DNA of 40,655 nucleotides. Source: Pseudomonadota bacterium (GTDB lineage Bacteria > Pseudomonadota > Alphaproteobacteria > Reyranellales > Reyranellaceae). A program made the translations under genes and the position numbers. The notes under the pieces were generated by a model, which did not search any database, was not told the origin of the DNA, and worked only from the letters and a program-made list of their open reading frames with translations. Positions within the stretch are counted from its first letter, which is position 1. Every line of letters starts with the position of its first letter. Below, in pieces: positions 32,038 through 40,413 of the stretch. The DNA is taken from assembly GCA_018240745.1 (NCBI GenBank), contig JAFEFF010000205.1, positions 1 through 40,655 of the forward strand, written 5' to 3'.

Positions 32038-32661
32038 ATGATCGATATCTCGAAGACCCTTGCGGCCCTGGCCCTGGGCTACCTTCTGGGCAGCCTCAAT
32101 ACGGCGGTGATCGTCGGCAAGATATGCGGCAAGGATGTCCGCAGCCACGGAAGCAAGAGCGCCGGGCTTACCAACACGCTCAGGGTGCTCGGGAGAACCG
32201 CTGCAGTGCTCGTCCTCACGGGCGACATACTGAAAGGGATCGTTGCCTGTCTCATAGGGTTGCAGCTCGGCGTCTATGCTCGTTCCGGAGAGGCTACGGA
32301 TTGCGTAAGCCTCCTGGCGGCGGGCGCGGGAGCCGTCATGGGGCACAATTGGCCGGTATTCTTCGGCTTCAAAGGCGGCAAGGGAGCCCTTACGGCTGCG
32401 GCTGTGATGTTCATGATCAACTGGGTCATGGCGCTCATGAGCCTCGGCGTTTTCGCCCTGATGGTGGCTTCGACCCGTTATGTCTCTCTGGGCACGATGT
32501 GTGCCGCCGTGTTCTTTGTGGCCATTTCATTCATACCGGCTTTTGGAAACACTCTTTACTTCCACATATTCGCCGGCCTGATCGCCATCATCATCATGTT
32601 CAAGCACAGGGAAAACGTCCGGCGGCTGCTTTCCGGAACGGAAAACAAACTGACTTTTTGA
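32038..32661 (+). CDS. plsY: atypical glycerol-3-phosphate acyltransferase PlsY
   Basis: A 207-residue inner-membrane enzyme that acylates glycerol 3-phosphate from acyl-phosphate, with about five to six helices. It has YLLGSLNTAVIVGK (motif 1), GSKSAGLTNTLRVLG (motif 2, normally GSGNPGATN), GDILKG, and GHNWPVFFGFKGGKG (motif 3). Motif 2 wording and the tail KHRENVRRLLSGTENK recall Firmicutes-type PlsY. The base composition is visibly lower in GC than its neighbours, with more A/T at third positions in the 3' half. I infer transfer from a lower-GC donor; a second chromosomal plsY elsewhere is likely but unseen. It follows the molybdenum subunit by 45 bases. Confidence 0.82.
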   Translation: MIDISKTLAALALGYLLGSLNTAVIVGKICGKDVRSHGSKSAGLTNTLRVLGRTAAVLVLTGDILKGIVACLIGLQLGVYARSGEATDCVSLLAAGAGAVMGHNWPVFFGFKGGKGALTAAAVMFMINWVMALMSLGVFALMVASTRYVSLGTMCAAVFFVAISFIPAFGNTLYFHIFAGLIAIIIMFKHRENVRRLLSGTENKLTF

Positions 32662-32755
32662 TTTCCCTTGCTCGGCTGCGGGTATTCGAGCCCCAGCATC
32701 TTCCTCGAATCTTCTGGTCCTCCCTGTCGATCTTCCCTCGCACGGTCGATTTGCA

Positions 32756-32769
32756 GTGACCCAGATCAA
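32756..32769. promoter_or_regulatory. FNR/FixK-like box
   Basis: GTGACCCAGATCAA matches 8 of the 10 fixed bases of TTGAT-N4-ATCAA, with a perfect right half-site. It lies 33 bases before the flavodoxin-fold reductase ATG. This is close for a class II activator site, so repression or regulation of a nearly leaderless transcript is possible. Confidence 0.35.
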
Positions 32770-32802
32770 GGCGGGTGCCGTGCCTGAATGGAAGGTTGGC
32801 AC

Positions 32803-33387
32803 ATGCGCGCGAACATCCTCATCCTGAACGGACATCCCGACCCCAAGAGCAAGGGCCTGTGCCACGCCATTGCCGAAGCTTATACCGAGGGCGCGCGCGA
32901 GGCCGGGCACACCGTCAGCCGGCTCGATGTCGCGCATCTCGAGTTCGGTCTCCTGCGGACACAGGCCGCGTTCGAGCACGAACCGCCGCCACCCGACATC
33001 GTCCGCGCCCAGGAAGCCGTGAAAGCCGCGACCCACTTCGTGGTGATCTTCCCGCTGTGGATGGGCGATATGCCGGCCCTGCTGAAGGCCTTCTTCGAGC
33101 AGACGCTGCGACCGGGCTTTGCCTACACCCATCGACCAAAGGGCCTGCCGGTCATGCACCTCAAGGGCCGCTCCGCGCGCGTGATCATCACCATGGGCAT
33201 GCCGGCCTTCGTCTATCGCTGGTACTTCCGCGCCCACAGCCTGAAGAGTCTCAAGCGCAACATCCTGCGCTTCGTCGGCTTCGCGCCGGTGCGCGACACG
33301 ATCGTCGGCAACCTCGCCAGTGTGCCGCGCGGCATCATCGAGCGGCACCTGCGACAGATCCGAAAGCTGGGCCGCGAGGCCGCCTGA
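32803..33387 (+). CDS. flavodoxin-fold NAD(P)H-dependent oxidoreductase
   Basis: A 194-residue protein of the NQO/KefF/MdaB type. MRANILILNGHPDPKSKGLCHAIAEAYTEGA is the FMN/FAD-binding opening, FVVIFPLWMGDMPALLKAFFEQTLRPGFAY is the characteristic flavin-contact block (PLWMGDMPA), and a GRSARVIITMGMP segment follows. Members reduce quinones or act as ancillary subunits. The start at 32803 is preferred because GAAGG lies 7 bases before it; ATG 32788 is the alternative. An FNR/FixK-like box lies just upstream, which would fit regulation by oxygen. Confidence 0.87.
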   Translation: MRANILILNGHPDPKSKGLCHAIAEAYTEGAREAGHTVSRLDVAHLEFGLLRTQAAFEHEPPPPDIVRAQEAVKAATHFVVIFPLWMGDMPALLKAFFEQTLRPGFAYTHRPKGLPVMHLKGRSARVIITMGMPAFVYRWYFRAHSLKSLKRNILRFVGFAPVRDTIVGNLASVPRGIIERHLRQIRKLGREAA

Positions 33388-33390
33388 CGT

Positions 33391-33735
33391 TCAGCGCGCT
33401 CCGAGGCGCTTCAGGGTCGCCGCGATCGCTTCGCGGGCCGCGGGCGGCTGCTCGGCGATGGCGCGCGCCAGCAGGTGGAGTTGGCCGCGCAGCGTATGGA
33501 CCTGGTCGACCAGGCGGATCACCATTTCGACCGTATCCTCGTCGAAGCCGATGTCGTCGGCCAGCTCCGACAGCAGCCGGGCGCGGGCGACGTCGATCTG
33601 CTCGAAGGTCCAGGCGTCGGCGCTGCCTGCGTCGGTGCCGCCGGCCGGGCGCAGCAGGCCGCGCGCCACCCAGCGCTCGACGTGCATCACGGTCAGCCGG
33701 TTGTGCAGGCTGAGCAGCTCGTCGAGGGTCGTCAT
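33391..33735 (-). CDS. cbpM: chaperone modulator CbpM-like protein
   Basis: A 114-residue helical protein of the MerR_2/CbpM family, which binds the J-domain of CbpA and blocks its co-chaperone activity. It shows an HNRLTVMHVERWVARGLLRP segment like a MerR recognition helix, then FEQIDVARARLLSELADDIGFDEDTVEMVIRLVDQVHTLRGQ, typical of CbpM. It overlaps the cbpA stop by ATGA, exactly the known cbpA-cbpM order. The next gene, on the opposite strand, ends 3 bases away. Confidence 0.88.
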   Translation of the reverse strand: MTTLDELLSLHNRLTVMHVERWVARGLLRPAGGTDAGSADAWTFEQIDVARARLLSELADDIGFDEDTVEMVIRLVDQVHTLRGQLHLLARAIAEQPPAAREAIAATLKRLGAR

Positions 33736-34691
33736 GTGAACTGCTCCATCGCCGCGCGCGGATCGTAGGCTTTGCCGGCCTCCCACGATTCGAGGAATTG
33801 CTTGAGCTTGTCGTCGGGATTGTCGGGCAGCACGACCTTGAGCTTCACGTACTGGTCGCCGCGCTGCTTTGTCCTGCGGTCGAGCAGGCCGCGCCCCTTG
33901 AGGCGCAGCGACTTGCCGGTGTTGGAGCCGGCGGGGATGCTCAGCATCACCGGGCCGCCGACCGTCGGCACCTTGACCCGGCCGCCCAGCACCGCCTCGC
34001 TGAGCGTCACCGGCAGCTCGATATGGATGTCGTTGTCGCGCGGCTCGAAGAACGGATGCGGCTGCACCCGGATCTCCACATAGGCATCGCCTGCCGGCTT
34101 GCCGTCGCGGCCGGGCATGCCCTGCCCCTTCAGCCGCAAGGTTGTGCCGTCGGTCGTGCCCTCGGGCACGTCGATGTCGAGCGTGCGGCCGTCGGGCAGC
34201 CCGACCCGCTGCTTGCCGCCGCGCGCCGCCGCGAGGAACGGCACGCTGAGCGAATAGGTGATCGGCATGCCGCCCATGTCGAAGCCGTCGCCGTCGAAGC
34301 CCGGCTGCTCGCCGCCGAAGCTGAAGCCGCGCGCGCCGCCGCCGCGCTGGCGGAACATCTCGAAGATGTCGCCCATGTCGGCGAAGGATTCGTGGCCCCC
34401 GCCGCGCTGGTACTTGAAGCCCCCGGGGCCGCCCGCCTGGTCGCGATAGAAGCCGCGCGGCGGCACTTCCTGGCCGGTCGCATCAATCTCCCCGGCATCG
34501 AACCGGCGGCGCTTTTCCTTGTCGGACAGGATGTCGTTGGCCAGGGAGATTTCCTTGAACTTGGCCTCGGCCGCCTTGTCGCCCGGATTGAGGTCGGGAT
34601 GGTGCTTCTTGGCGAGCTTGCGGAAGGCCTTGCGGATCTCGGCCTCGGACGCGGTCCGGCTCACCCCGAGCACTGAGTAGGGATCGCTCAT
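33732..34691 (-). CDS. cbpA: CbpA-type DnaJ-class co-chaperone
   Basis: A 319-residue co-chaperone. The J-domain (1-65) carries HPD at 31-33 (KKHHPDLNPG). A Gly/Phe-rich linker (about 70-135, GGGARGFSFGGEQ) follows, and two C-terminal peptide-binding domains hold LDIDVPEGTTDGTTLRLKG and VMLSIPAGSNTGKSLRLKGRG. There is no Cys-rich zinc region, so it is the CbpA form rather than DnaJ. It stimulates DnaK ATPase and, in enterobacteria, also binds curved DNA. Coupled to cbpM by ATGA. Start at 34691, with a weak GGGG upstream. Confidence 0.92.
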   Translation of the reverse strand: MSDPYSVLGVSRTASEAEIRKAFRKLAKKHHPDLNPGDKAAEAKFKEISLANDILSDKEKRRRFDAGEIDATGQEVPPRGFYRDQAGGPGGFKYQRGGGHESFADMGDIFEMFRQRGGGARGFSFGGEQPGFDGDGFDMGGMPITYSLSVPFLAAARGGKQRVGLPDGRTLDIDVPEGTTDGTTLRLKGQGMPGRDGKPAGDAYVEIRVQPHPFFEPRDNDIHIELPVTLSEAVLGGRVKVPTVGGPVMLSIPAGSNTGKSLRLKGRGLLDRRTKQRGDQYVKLKVVLPDNPDDKLKQFLESWEAGKAYDPRAAMEQFT

Positions 34692-34712
34692 GCCCCAAAA
34701 TATTGTGAGGGT

Positions 34713-35684
34713 TCAGGCAGTTGCAAGAGCCTCGCGATGGCGGCCCAGCGCATCGGCGAACAGACGGTATTTGACCGAATCGACCGAGAACTCGCGACCC
34801 CAATTCACGAGGTCGCCCCACGGGTCGTTGAGCTTGCCGAGGCCGGCGACGATCGCGACCACGGTGCCGACCTCGAGCTTGTGCTCGATCGCCAGCAGGC
34901 CGCCGACGCCCAGCGCGATCGCCACGGCGGCGTGATACATGAAGTTCATCGCCAGATTCATGCTGAACTTGATCTTGTAGATGCCCATGTTCAGCTCGAA
35001 CACGCGCTGGATGCCGTCCTCCTCCGGCACGCCCCTGGCGACGATGTCGCCGCCGACATGGCGCAATGTCTTCACCCGGTCGGCGGCACGCCGGTTGATG
35101 GCGTGCTGCAGCGCCGGCACGAACAGGAGCTGCGGCAGCAGGAAGCCCGCGCTCAGCGCCAGCGCCCACCATTCGAGAGAGGTCATGTAGCCGATCACGC
35201 TGACCAGGATCCCGATCTGCAGCAGCGGCTCGGAAATCGCCATGCCGACGAAGCCACCGATCGGCTCGGCTTCGGACACCACCATCGCGGCGTGCGTGCC
35301 GGTTTCGCTGTCGTCGTCCTGGCTGGCCTCGCTCTTGGCCTCGCGGTTCACGTCGCGATGCGCCGGCTCGTGCAGGCCGGCCTCGCGCAGCGTCCGGCGC
35401 AGGGTGCGCACCGCATCCTCGCTGACCCAGCCGCGATAGACGTTGAGCGCCAGCTTGAGCGCCTGCTCGACCAGCGCCACGCCGGCATAGGCGACGGCGA
35501 GCCAGACGATGGTCGTCGTGGCGCCGCTCCTGATCGCGTCGTTGACGATGCGGCGCTGGATCTCGAGCGGCACCGAGGTCAGCAGGAACACACCGGCCGC
35601 CAGTGGCGCCAGCCCGAGCTGGTGTTTGCCCGAGGTGCGCAACACGTAACCCAACATCGAGCGCGGAAGCGTCGCTGGCGGCAT
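34713..35684 (-). CDS. ABC-exporter transmembrane half without an ATPase domain
   Basis: A 323-residue protein from ATG 35684 (a TTG start at 35729, overlapping the acyl-CoA dehydrogenase stop as TTGA, would give 338). It looks like the transmembrane domain of a type IV ABC exporter, with a YVLRTSGKHQ opening, EPIGGFVGMAISEPLLQIGILVS, ILVSVIGYMTSLEWWAL and a long coupling helix around GGDIVARGVPEEDGIQRVFELNMGIYK. It then stops: Walker A, signature and Walker B are all absent and the next gene is cbpA. No ATPase gene adjoins. It may be a truncated exporter or a stand-alone membrane protein that evolved from one. About five to six helices are seen. A polar insert (about 115-150) is rich in Asp/Glu/Ser. 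Confidence 0.8.
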   Translation of the reverse strand: MPPATLPRSMLGYVLRTSGKHQLGLAPLAAGVFLLTSVPLEIQRRIVNDAIRSGATTTIVWLAVAYAGVALVEQALKLALNVYRGWVSEDAVRTLRRTLREAGLHEPAHRDVNREAKSEASQDDDSETGTHAAMVVSEAEPIGGFVGMAISEPLLQIGILVSVIGYMTSLEWWALALSAGFLLPQLLFVPALQHAINRRAADRVKTLRHVGGDIVARGVPEEDGIQRVFELNMGIYKIKFSMNLAMNFMYHAAVAIALGVGGLLAIEHKLEVGTVVAIVAGLGKLNDPWGDLVNWGREFSVDSVKYRLFADALGRHREALATA

Positions 35685-35725
35685 CGCAAGGAAACGCGGA
35701 TCAGTGCCTCGCGTTCCTTGCCTTT

Positions 35726-36934
35726 TCAAAGGGCCAGGACCGCCTTGGCCACGATATTACGCTGGATCTCGTTGGAGCCGGCGTAGATCGTCGATGCCCG
35801 GTTGTTGAGATAGAGCGGCATGGCGGTGATGCCGTAGTCGGGCGTGACGGTCGACTCGTTGTGGCCCAGCATGCGCGCCTCGGGCTCGAAGGGCGCGGCA
35901 TACCAGGCGAGCGCCTCGACGCCGAGATGATCGAGCGCCTGCAGCGTCTCGCTGCCGCGGATCTTCATCTGGGAGGAGACCGCCCCGGGATTGCGGCCCT
36001 TGCTGAGATCCGACAGCACCTGCAGCTCGATCATCTCCAGCGCCTGGACGGCGATCTCGGCCTCGGCCAGCCGTTCGGCGAAGCCGCGCTCGTCGATCAG
36101 CCGGCCCGAGCCGTCGGCCGCCTCCTCCCGGGCGATCCGCCGGACGTCCTCGATGCGGGCATAGAGGTTGGGCGTGTAGGCGTCGCCGCCGCGCTCGAAC
36201 TCGAGCAGGTACTTGGCCACCGTCCAGCCGGCATTCTCCGGGCCGATGCGGTTGGCGACCGGCGTGCGCACGTTGTCGAAGAACACCTGGTTGACCTCGT
36301 GGTCGCCGGCCAGGGTCACGATCGGCTTCACGCTGAGGCCCGGCGTCTGCATCGAATCGATCAGCACGAAGGAGATGCCGTCCTGCGGCTTGCCCTCGGT
36401 CGCGGTGCGCACCAGGCAGAACATGTGGTCGGCGACATGCGCGCCGGTCGTCCAGATCTTGGTGCCGTTGATCACGTAATCGTCGCCATCGCGCACCGCG
36501 CGCGTCTTGAGGCTGGCGAGGTCCGAGCCCGAGCCCGGCTCGGAGTAGCCCTGGCAGAAGGTGATGTCCCCGGCGACGATCCTCGGCAGGTACTTGGCCT
36601 TCTGCTCCGGCGTGCCGAACTTCATGATCACCGGGCCGACCATGCGCAGGCCCATCGAGAAGATGCGCGGAGCGTCCACCGCCGTGCTTTCGCGGGCGAA
36701 GATGTAGCGCTGCGTGGCGTTCCAGCCGGTCCCGCCATATTCCTTCGGCCAGCTCGGCGCCGACCAGCCGCGCTGCGCCAGCACCTTGTGCCATCGCAGA
36801 CCGGCTGAAAAGTCGGCGAACACCCCGCCGGTCTTGCGGCCGGCTTCGCGCAGATCGTCGCTCAAATTTGCGTCAAGGAAGCGGCGCACCTCGTCGCGAA
36901 AAGTTTGATCCCCTGCGCTGAGGTCGAGGTCCAT
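35726..36934 (-). CDS. acyl-CoA dehydrogenase
   Basis: A 402-residue FAD flavoenzyme. The N-terminal helical domain ends in SWPKEYGGTGWNATQRYIF. Middle beta-domain motifs are FCQGYSEPGSGSDLASLKTRA (FAD/acyl-CoA contacts) and KIWTTGAHVADHMFCLVRT. The C-terminal domain ends in the adenine-pyrophosphate region IYAGSNEIQRNIVAKAVL. It fits the FadE/Acd group acting on medium or branched acyl-CoAs, passing electrons to ETF. GGAG precedes the ATG. It sits upstream of the ATPase-less ABC half, possibly in one transcript, and is divergent from the VWA protein gene. Confidence 0.92.
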   Translation of the reverse strand: MDLDLSAGDQTFRDEVRRFLDANLSDDLREAGRKTGGVFADFSAGLRWHKVLAQRGWSAPSWPKEYGGTGWNATQRYIFARESTAVDAPRIFSMGLRMVGPVIMKFGTPEQKAKYLPRIVAGDITFCQGYSEPGSGSDLASLKTRAVRDGDDYVINGTKIWTTGAHVADHMFCLVRTATEGKPQDGISFVLIDSMQTPGLSVKPIVTLAGDHEVNQVFFDNVRTPVANRIGPENAGWTVAKYLLEFERGGDAYTPNLYARIEDVRRIAREEAADGSGRLIDERGFAERLAEAEIAVQALEMIELQVLSDLSKGRNPGAVSSQMKIRGSETLQALDHLGVEALAWYAAPFEPEARMLGHNESTVTPDYGITAMPLYLNNRASTIYAGSNEIQRNIVAKAVLAL

Positions 36935-37028
36935 GGCGTTTCTCCACTGATTGGCCGAAGGCTAGCAGCGCTATCGGGAGGACGGTATGCTTTTTGCGTC
37001 GCCGCGGGCCTCGACGAGGAGACCGTTC

Positions 37029-37922
37029 ATGCGCGTTCTCGTTTACCTGTTCATCCTCGGCCTGTTTGCCCTGCCGTCGGCGGCCCAGGACAAGAAGGAC
37101 ATCGATCTCGCGCTGGCGCTCGGCATCGACATCTCCGGCAGCATCGATCCCGAAGAGGCCAAGCTGCAGCGCCAGGGCTATGTGATGGCGTTCCGCGACC
37201 CGGTGATCGTCAAGGCGATCCTCGGCGGGCCCAACGGCCGCATCGCCGTCGCCTACTACGAATGGTCCGACTCCTGGATGCAGAAGCTCCTGATCGACTG
37301 GACGCTGCTCGACAGCGAGCAGGCAATCGCCGCCTTCGTCGCGCGGCTCGACGAGGCGCCGATCTCGATCGCGCGGCGTACCTCGATCAGCGGCGCGATC
37401 CGCTACGCCATCCCGCTGTTTGGCCGCAGTCCCTACGAGCCGACGCGCAAGGTGCTCGACATCTCGGGTGACGGCTCGAACAATGACGGGGGACTGGTGA
37501 CCGACATGCGCTACGAGGCGCTGAAGGAGAAGATCGTCATCAACGGCCTGCCCATCATGAACGACCGGCCCAACCCGTTCGGCTTCCCCAACGAGGCCGA
37601 TCTCGACCGCTACTATCTGCATTGCGTGACCGGCGGGCCGCGCTCCTTCGTCGAGGTCGCGCGCAGCTTCGAGGATTTCCCTCGCGCGGTGCGCAAGAAG
37701 CTGCTGCAGGAAGTCGCCGATCGCGGCCGGCCCAGCGATTTCGACATCGGTCTCGGGCCGTTGGCGGAAGGCACGCTGCTTGCCCAGGCGGGACGGCCGC
37801 GCCCGCACGAGGAGGAGGACTACACCAAATTCGTGCGGCCGGAATACGAGTTGGGCTGCGATGTCGGCGAGAAGCGCAGCCGGGAGTTTTGGCAGCGCCG
37901 CTTCGGCGTCTCGCCGGACTGA
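37029..37922 (+). CDS. secreted DUF1194/VWA-domain protein
   Basis: A 297-residue exported protein. Signal peptide about 1-19 (VYLFILGLFALPSAA), then a von Willebrand A domain with MIDAS residues D34, S36 and S38 in GIDISGSI, and a second metal loop DISGDGSNNDGG. Sequence order matches the DUF1194 family of alphaproteobacterial periplasmic VWA proteins, whose function is unknown. A metal-dependent protein-binding role is inferred from the fold. GAGGAG lies about 8 bases before the ATG at 37029; an in-frame ATG at 36987 would add 14 non-signal residues. The stop is 6 bases from the convergent LysR stop. Confidence 0.87.
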   Translation: MRVLVYLFILGLFALPSAAQDKKDIDLALALGIDISGSIDPEEAKLQRQGYVMAFRDPVIVKAILGGPNGRIAVAYYEWSDSWMQKLLIDWTLLDSEQAIAAFVARLDEAPISIARRTSISGAIRYAIPLFGRSPYEPTRKVLDISGDGSNNDGGLVTDMRYEALKEKIVINGLPIMNDRPNPFGFPNEADLDRYYLHCVTGGPRSFVEVARSFEDFPRAVRKKLLQEVADRGRPSDFDIGLGPLAEGTLLAQAGRPRPHEEEDYTKFVRPEYELGCDVGEKRSREFWQRRFGVSPD

Positions 37923-37928
37923 CGGTGC

Positions 37929-38837
37929 TCACCGGCCTCCCCCGGCCTGGAGGACGGGCAGCGCCTGCAGACGCTTCGCTGCGAAGCCGAGGAACGCCTC
38001 GACCTTGGGCGCCCGGTTGGTCCGTCCCTTTGTCAGCAGATGCACCGGGATCGCCGGCGGCTCGAAGGTGCGGAGCAGGCGGACGAGGCGGCCGCCGGCC
38101 AGCTCGTCGGCAACCTGGTACGACAGGAACTGCCCGATGCCGCGCCCGGCCAGCACCGCCTGAAGGCGCGTCTCCACGTCGTCGACCCGAAATCGTCCGG
38201 CGACCCGCACTTTGCGGCCGCGCAGCGACGCGCCGAACGTCCAGGACTGCGCTGTCCTGAAGGTACCGAGCACCGCCTCATGGCCGGCGACGTCCTTCGG
38301 CGTCTGCGGCGTGCCGCGCCGGCGGAGATAGGCCGGGCTCGCGACCCAGAGCCGCTTCAACATGCCGACGGGCTGGGCGGTCAACCCCGAGTCGGCCAGC
38401 GGCCCGATGCGCACGGCCAGGTCGATCGAGTCGTCGATCAGGTCGACGTTGCGATCGTTCAGCAGCAGCTCGATCTCGACATCGGCATGGGTATCGAGGA
38501 AGCCGGTGACGATCGGCGCGACATGGCGGCGGCCGAACTGGACGGGCGCCGCGATCCGCAGCAGGCCGCGCACCGGCACCGCGCGCACGCCGAGCGTGGC
38601 CGCCTCGTAGTCCCCGAGCAGGCCGCGCGCCCGTTCATAGAGCAGGCGACCACCCTCGGTCGGCGCCAGCCGACGCGTCGTGCGATCGATCAGGCGCACG
38701 CCCAGCCGTTCCTCGAGCGCAGCCAGGGCCCGCGTCACCGCGGGCGGCGAGCGGCGCAGGCAGCTCGCCGCCCGCGCGAGGCTGCCCTCCTCCACGATGC
38801 GCACGAAGACCGCGAGCTCGTCCAGACGGTCCATCAT
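37929..38837 (-). CDS. LysR-family transcriptional regulator
   Basis: A 302-residue regulator. The N-terminal HTH (1-60) has ELAVFVRIVEEGSLARAASCLRRSPPAVTRALAALEERLGVRL. The substrate-binding domain (about 90-300) starts GLLRIAAPVQFGRRHVAP and includes DLIDDSIDLAVRIGPLADS and GRGIGQFLSYQVADELAGGRLV. This is the CrgA/DsdC-like subgroup that often controls an adjacent divergent gene, here the GFA/PPOX pair. ATG 38834 is an equally good start (two Met in a row). The ligand is unknown. Confidence 0.9.
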   Translation of the reverse strand: MMDRLDELAVFVRIVEEGSLARAASCLRRSPPAVTRALAALEERLGVRLIDRTTRRLAPTEGGRLLYERARGLLGDYEAATLGVRAVPVRGLLRIAAPVQFGRRHVAPIVTGFLDTHADVEIELLLNDRNVDLIDDSIDLAVRIGPLADSGLTAQPVGMLKRLWVASPAYLRRRGTPQTPKDVAGHEAVLGTFRTAQSWTFGASLRGRKVRVAGRFRVDDVETRLQAVLAGRGIGQFLSYQVADELAGGRLVRLLRTFEPPAIPVHLLTKGRTNRAPKVEAFLGFAAKRLQALPVLQAGGGR

Positions 38838-38927
38838 TATTCCATGTTGTGAAAGGCTGAGTTCGGATCGTGACCACTTTTGTCGGACCGGGCAATTCGC
38901 ATATTCGGGTCCTGTACGGAGGGTCCC

Positions 38928-39323
38928 ATGCTGACCGGAAGCTGCCTGTGCGGCGCGATTGCCTACGAAGCGGATGCCGGGCTCACGCGCATCGTCCACT
39001 GCCATTGCCGGACCTGCCGCAAGACCCATGGCGCGGCCTTCTCCTCGGTGACCGCCGTGCCGCGCGAAGCCTTCCGATGGACACGCGGCAGCGAGCTGCT
39101 CGGCACCTTCGAATCCTCGCCGGGCAAGTTTCGGCGCTTCTGCACGCGCTGCGGCTCGCACCTGATGGCCGAGCGGGTGGCGCAGCCGGTCGTGCTGCTG
39201 CGACTCGGCTGCCTCGACACCGAGGTGAGGGATCGGCCGCAGGTCCACATCTGGCGCAGCGACGGCGCGCCCTGGTACGACCCCAAGGCGTCGTTCCCCG
39301 AGCTGCCGCAGGGCCTGTCATGA
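38928..39323 (+). CDS. GFA-family zinc-binding protein
   Basis: A 131-residue Mss4-like protein. The structural zinc ligands are present: SCLCG (C6, C8), HCHCRTCRK (C25, C27, C30), and a later FCTRCGSHL pair. This is the GFA pattern shared with glutathione-dependent formaldehyde-activating protein; most relatives have no proven reaction. GGAGGG lies 5 bases before the ATG. Coupled by ATGA to the PPOX-type gene, and divergent from the LysR gene, which is probably its regulator. Confidence 0.88.
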   Translation: MLTGSCLCGAIAYEADAGLTRIVHCHCRTCRKTHGAAFSSVTAVPREAFRWTRGSELLGTFESSPGKFRRFCTRCGSHLMAERVAQPVVLLRLGCLDTEVRDRPQVHIWRSDGAPWYDPKASFPELPQGLS

Positions 39324-40243
39324 GCCCGCCCGACGGCGCCTTCCTCTCCTTCCACGAGGACGAGCGACGCGCCCAGGAGCTCGCCGGCCAGAGCGCCGAG
39401 CGGGCGGCGATCCGGCCGTTCATGCCCGAGCAACACCGCGGTTTCTTCCCGCTGCTGCCCTACCTCTTCACTGCGACGCTCGACACGGCAGGGGCGCCGG
39501 TGGCGTCGATGCTGTGGCGATCGGCGGGCTTCGTGCACTCACCCGATCCAGTGACCTTGCGCATCGATGCCCTTCCCGCGGCAGGCGATCCGGCAGCCCC
39601 GGGCTTCGCCACCGGCCAGCCGATCGGCCCGCTCGGTCTCGACCTCACGACACGCCGGCGAAACCGCGCCAACGGCCGCATCGCCGCAATCGACGACGGC
39701 ATCACCGTGGCGGTCGAGCAGAGCTTCGGCAACTGCGCAAAGTACATCCAGACACGGCGGCCGGCACCGCACCTACGATCGACTGGGGCCACGGAGACGT
39801 TGTCCAGCCTCGACGCCGCCGCGCGCCGCCTCATCGAATCGGCCGACACCTTCTTCGTCGCCAGCCGTTCGCGCGCAGGCATCGAGTCCGACGGCGGGCT
39901 CGACGTCTCGCATCGCGGCGGCCGCCCGGGCTTCGTCGCGGTGGATGGCGACATGCTGGTCGTGCCCGACTTCTCCGGCAACCGCTTTTTCAACACCTTG
40001 GGCAACCTGCTGGGCGATCCCCGCGCCGGCCTGTTGTTCGTCGACTTTCCGACCGGCGACCTGCTGCAGCTCCAGGGCACGGTGACGATCGACTGGAACG
40101 TATCCGACACAGCCGTTGCAGGGGCGCAGCGTAGCTGGCGGGTCGCAGTGGAGCGCGGCTGGCGCAGGTCCGGTGCCCTGCCCTTCGCCTGGGCGTTCGG
40201 CGACTGCGCACCGACCACGCTGGCCACCGGGACCAACAGGTAG
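39320..40243 (+). CDS. pyridoxamine 5'-phosphate oxidase-fold protein (FMN/F420-binding split barrel)
   Basis: A 307-residue protein with two split-barrel segments. The first holds LFTATLDTAGAPVASMLWRS, and the later half has RGGRPGFVAVDGDMLVVPDFSGNRFFNTLGNLLGDPRAGLLFVDFPTGDLLQLQGTV. Such two-barrel proteins include flavin reductases and haem-degrading relatives; FMN binding is likely but the substrate is unknown. It overlaps the GFA stop by ATGA (39320-39323), so the two are one operon under the divergent LysR regulator. Confidence 0.83.
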   Translation: MSPPDGAFLSFHEDERRAQELAGQSAERAAIRPFMPEQHRGFFPLLPYLFTATLDTAGAPVASMLWRSAGFVHSPDPVTLRIDALPAAGDPAAPGFATGQPIGPLGLDLTTRRRNRANGRIAAIDDGITVAVEQSFGNCAKYIQTRRPAPHLRSTGATETLSSLDAAARRLIESADTFFVASRSRAGIESDGGLDVSHRGGRPGFVAVDGDMLVVPDFSGNRFFNTLGNLLGDPRAGLLFVDFPTGDLLQLQGTVTIDWNVSDTAVAGAQRSWRVAVERGWRRSGALPFAWAFGDCAPTTLATGTNR

Positions 40244-40368
40244 CCGAACCGCGCTTACATGGCCTCGAGGGCGAGGCGATGTGAAGCGATACGCCCGAAC
40301 CACAGCGAAGAGCACAAGCTCCTGCGCGAGGCCACGGCCGTGACGCGGCGACGTCATTCAAAAGAAAA

Positions 40369-40390
40369 AGGCGGCCAGTGAGGCCGCCTT
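40369..40390 (-). terminator. intrinsic terminator of the OmpA-family gene
   Basis: AAGGCGGCC (40369-40377) and GGCCGCCTT (40382-40390) form a 9-bp stem with a short loop. Read on the minus strand the stem is followed by a T-rich run (TTTTTCTTTT), as expected 24 bases after the OmpA-type stop. Confidence 0.85.
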
Positions 40391-40413
40391 TCCCTTGCCG
40401 GATGGATCCGGTC

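Noticed and set aside
29500..32346. A 948-codon minus-strand open frame covering the molybdenum hydroxylase gene
   Set aside because: Antisense to a protein with all Mo-binding motifs; length is explained by GC bias at third positions.
38838..38927. LysR T-N11-A box between the regulator and the GFA gene
   Set aside because: Several loose matches exist but none is symmetrical enough to choose.
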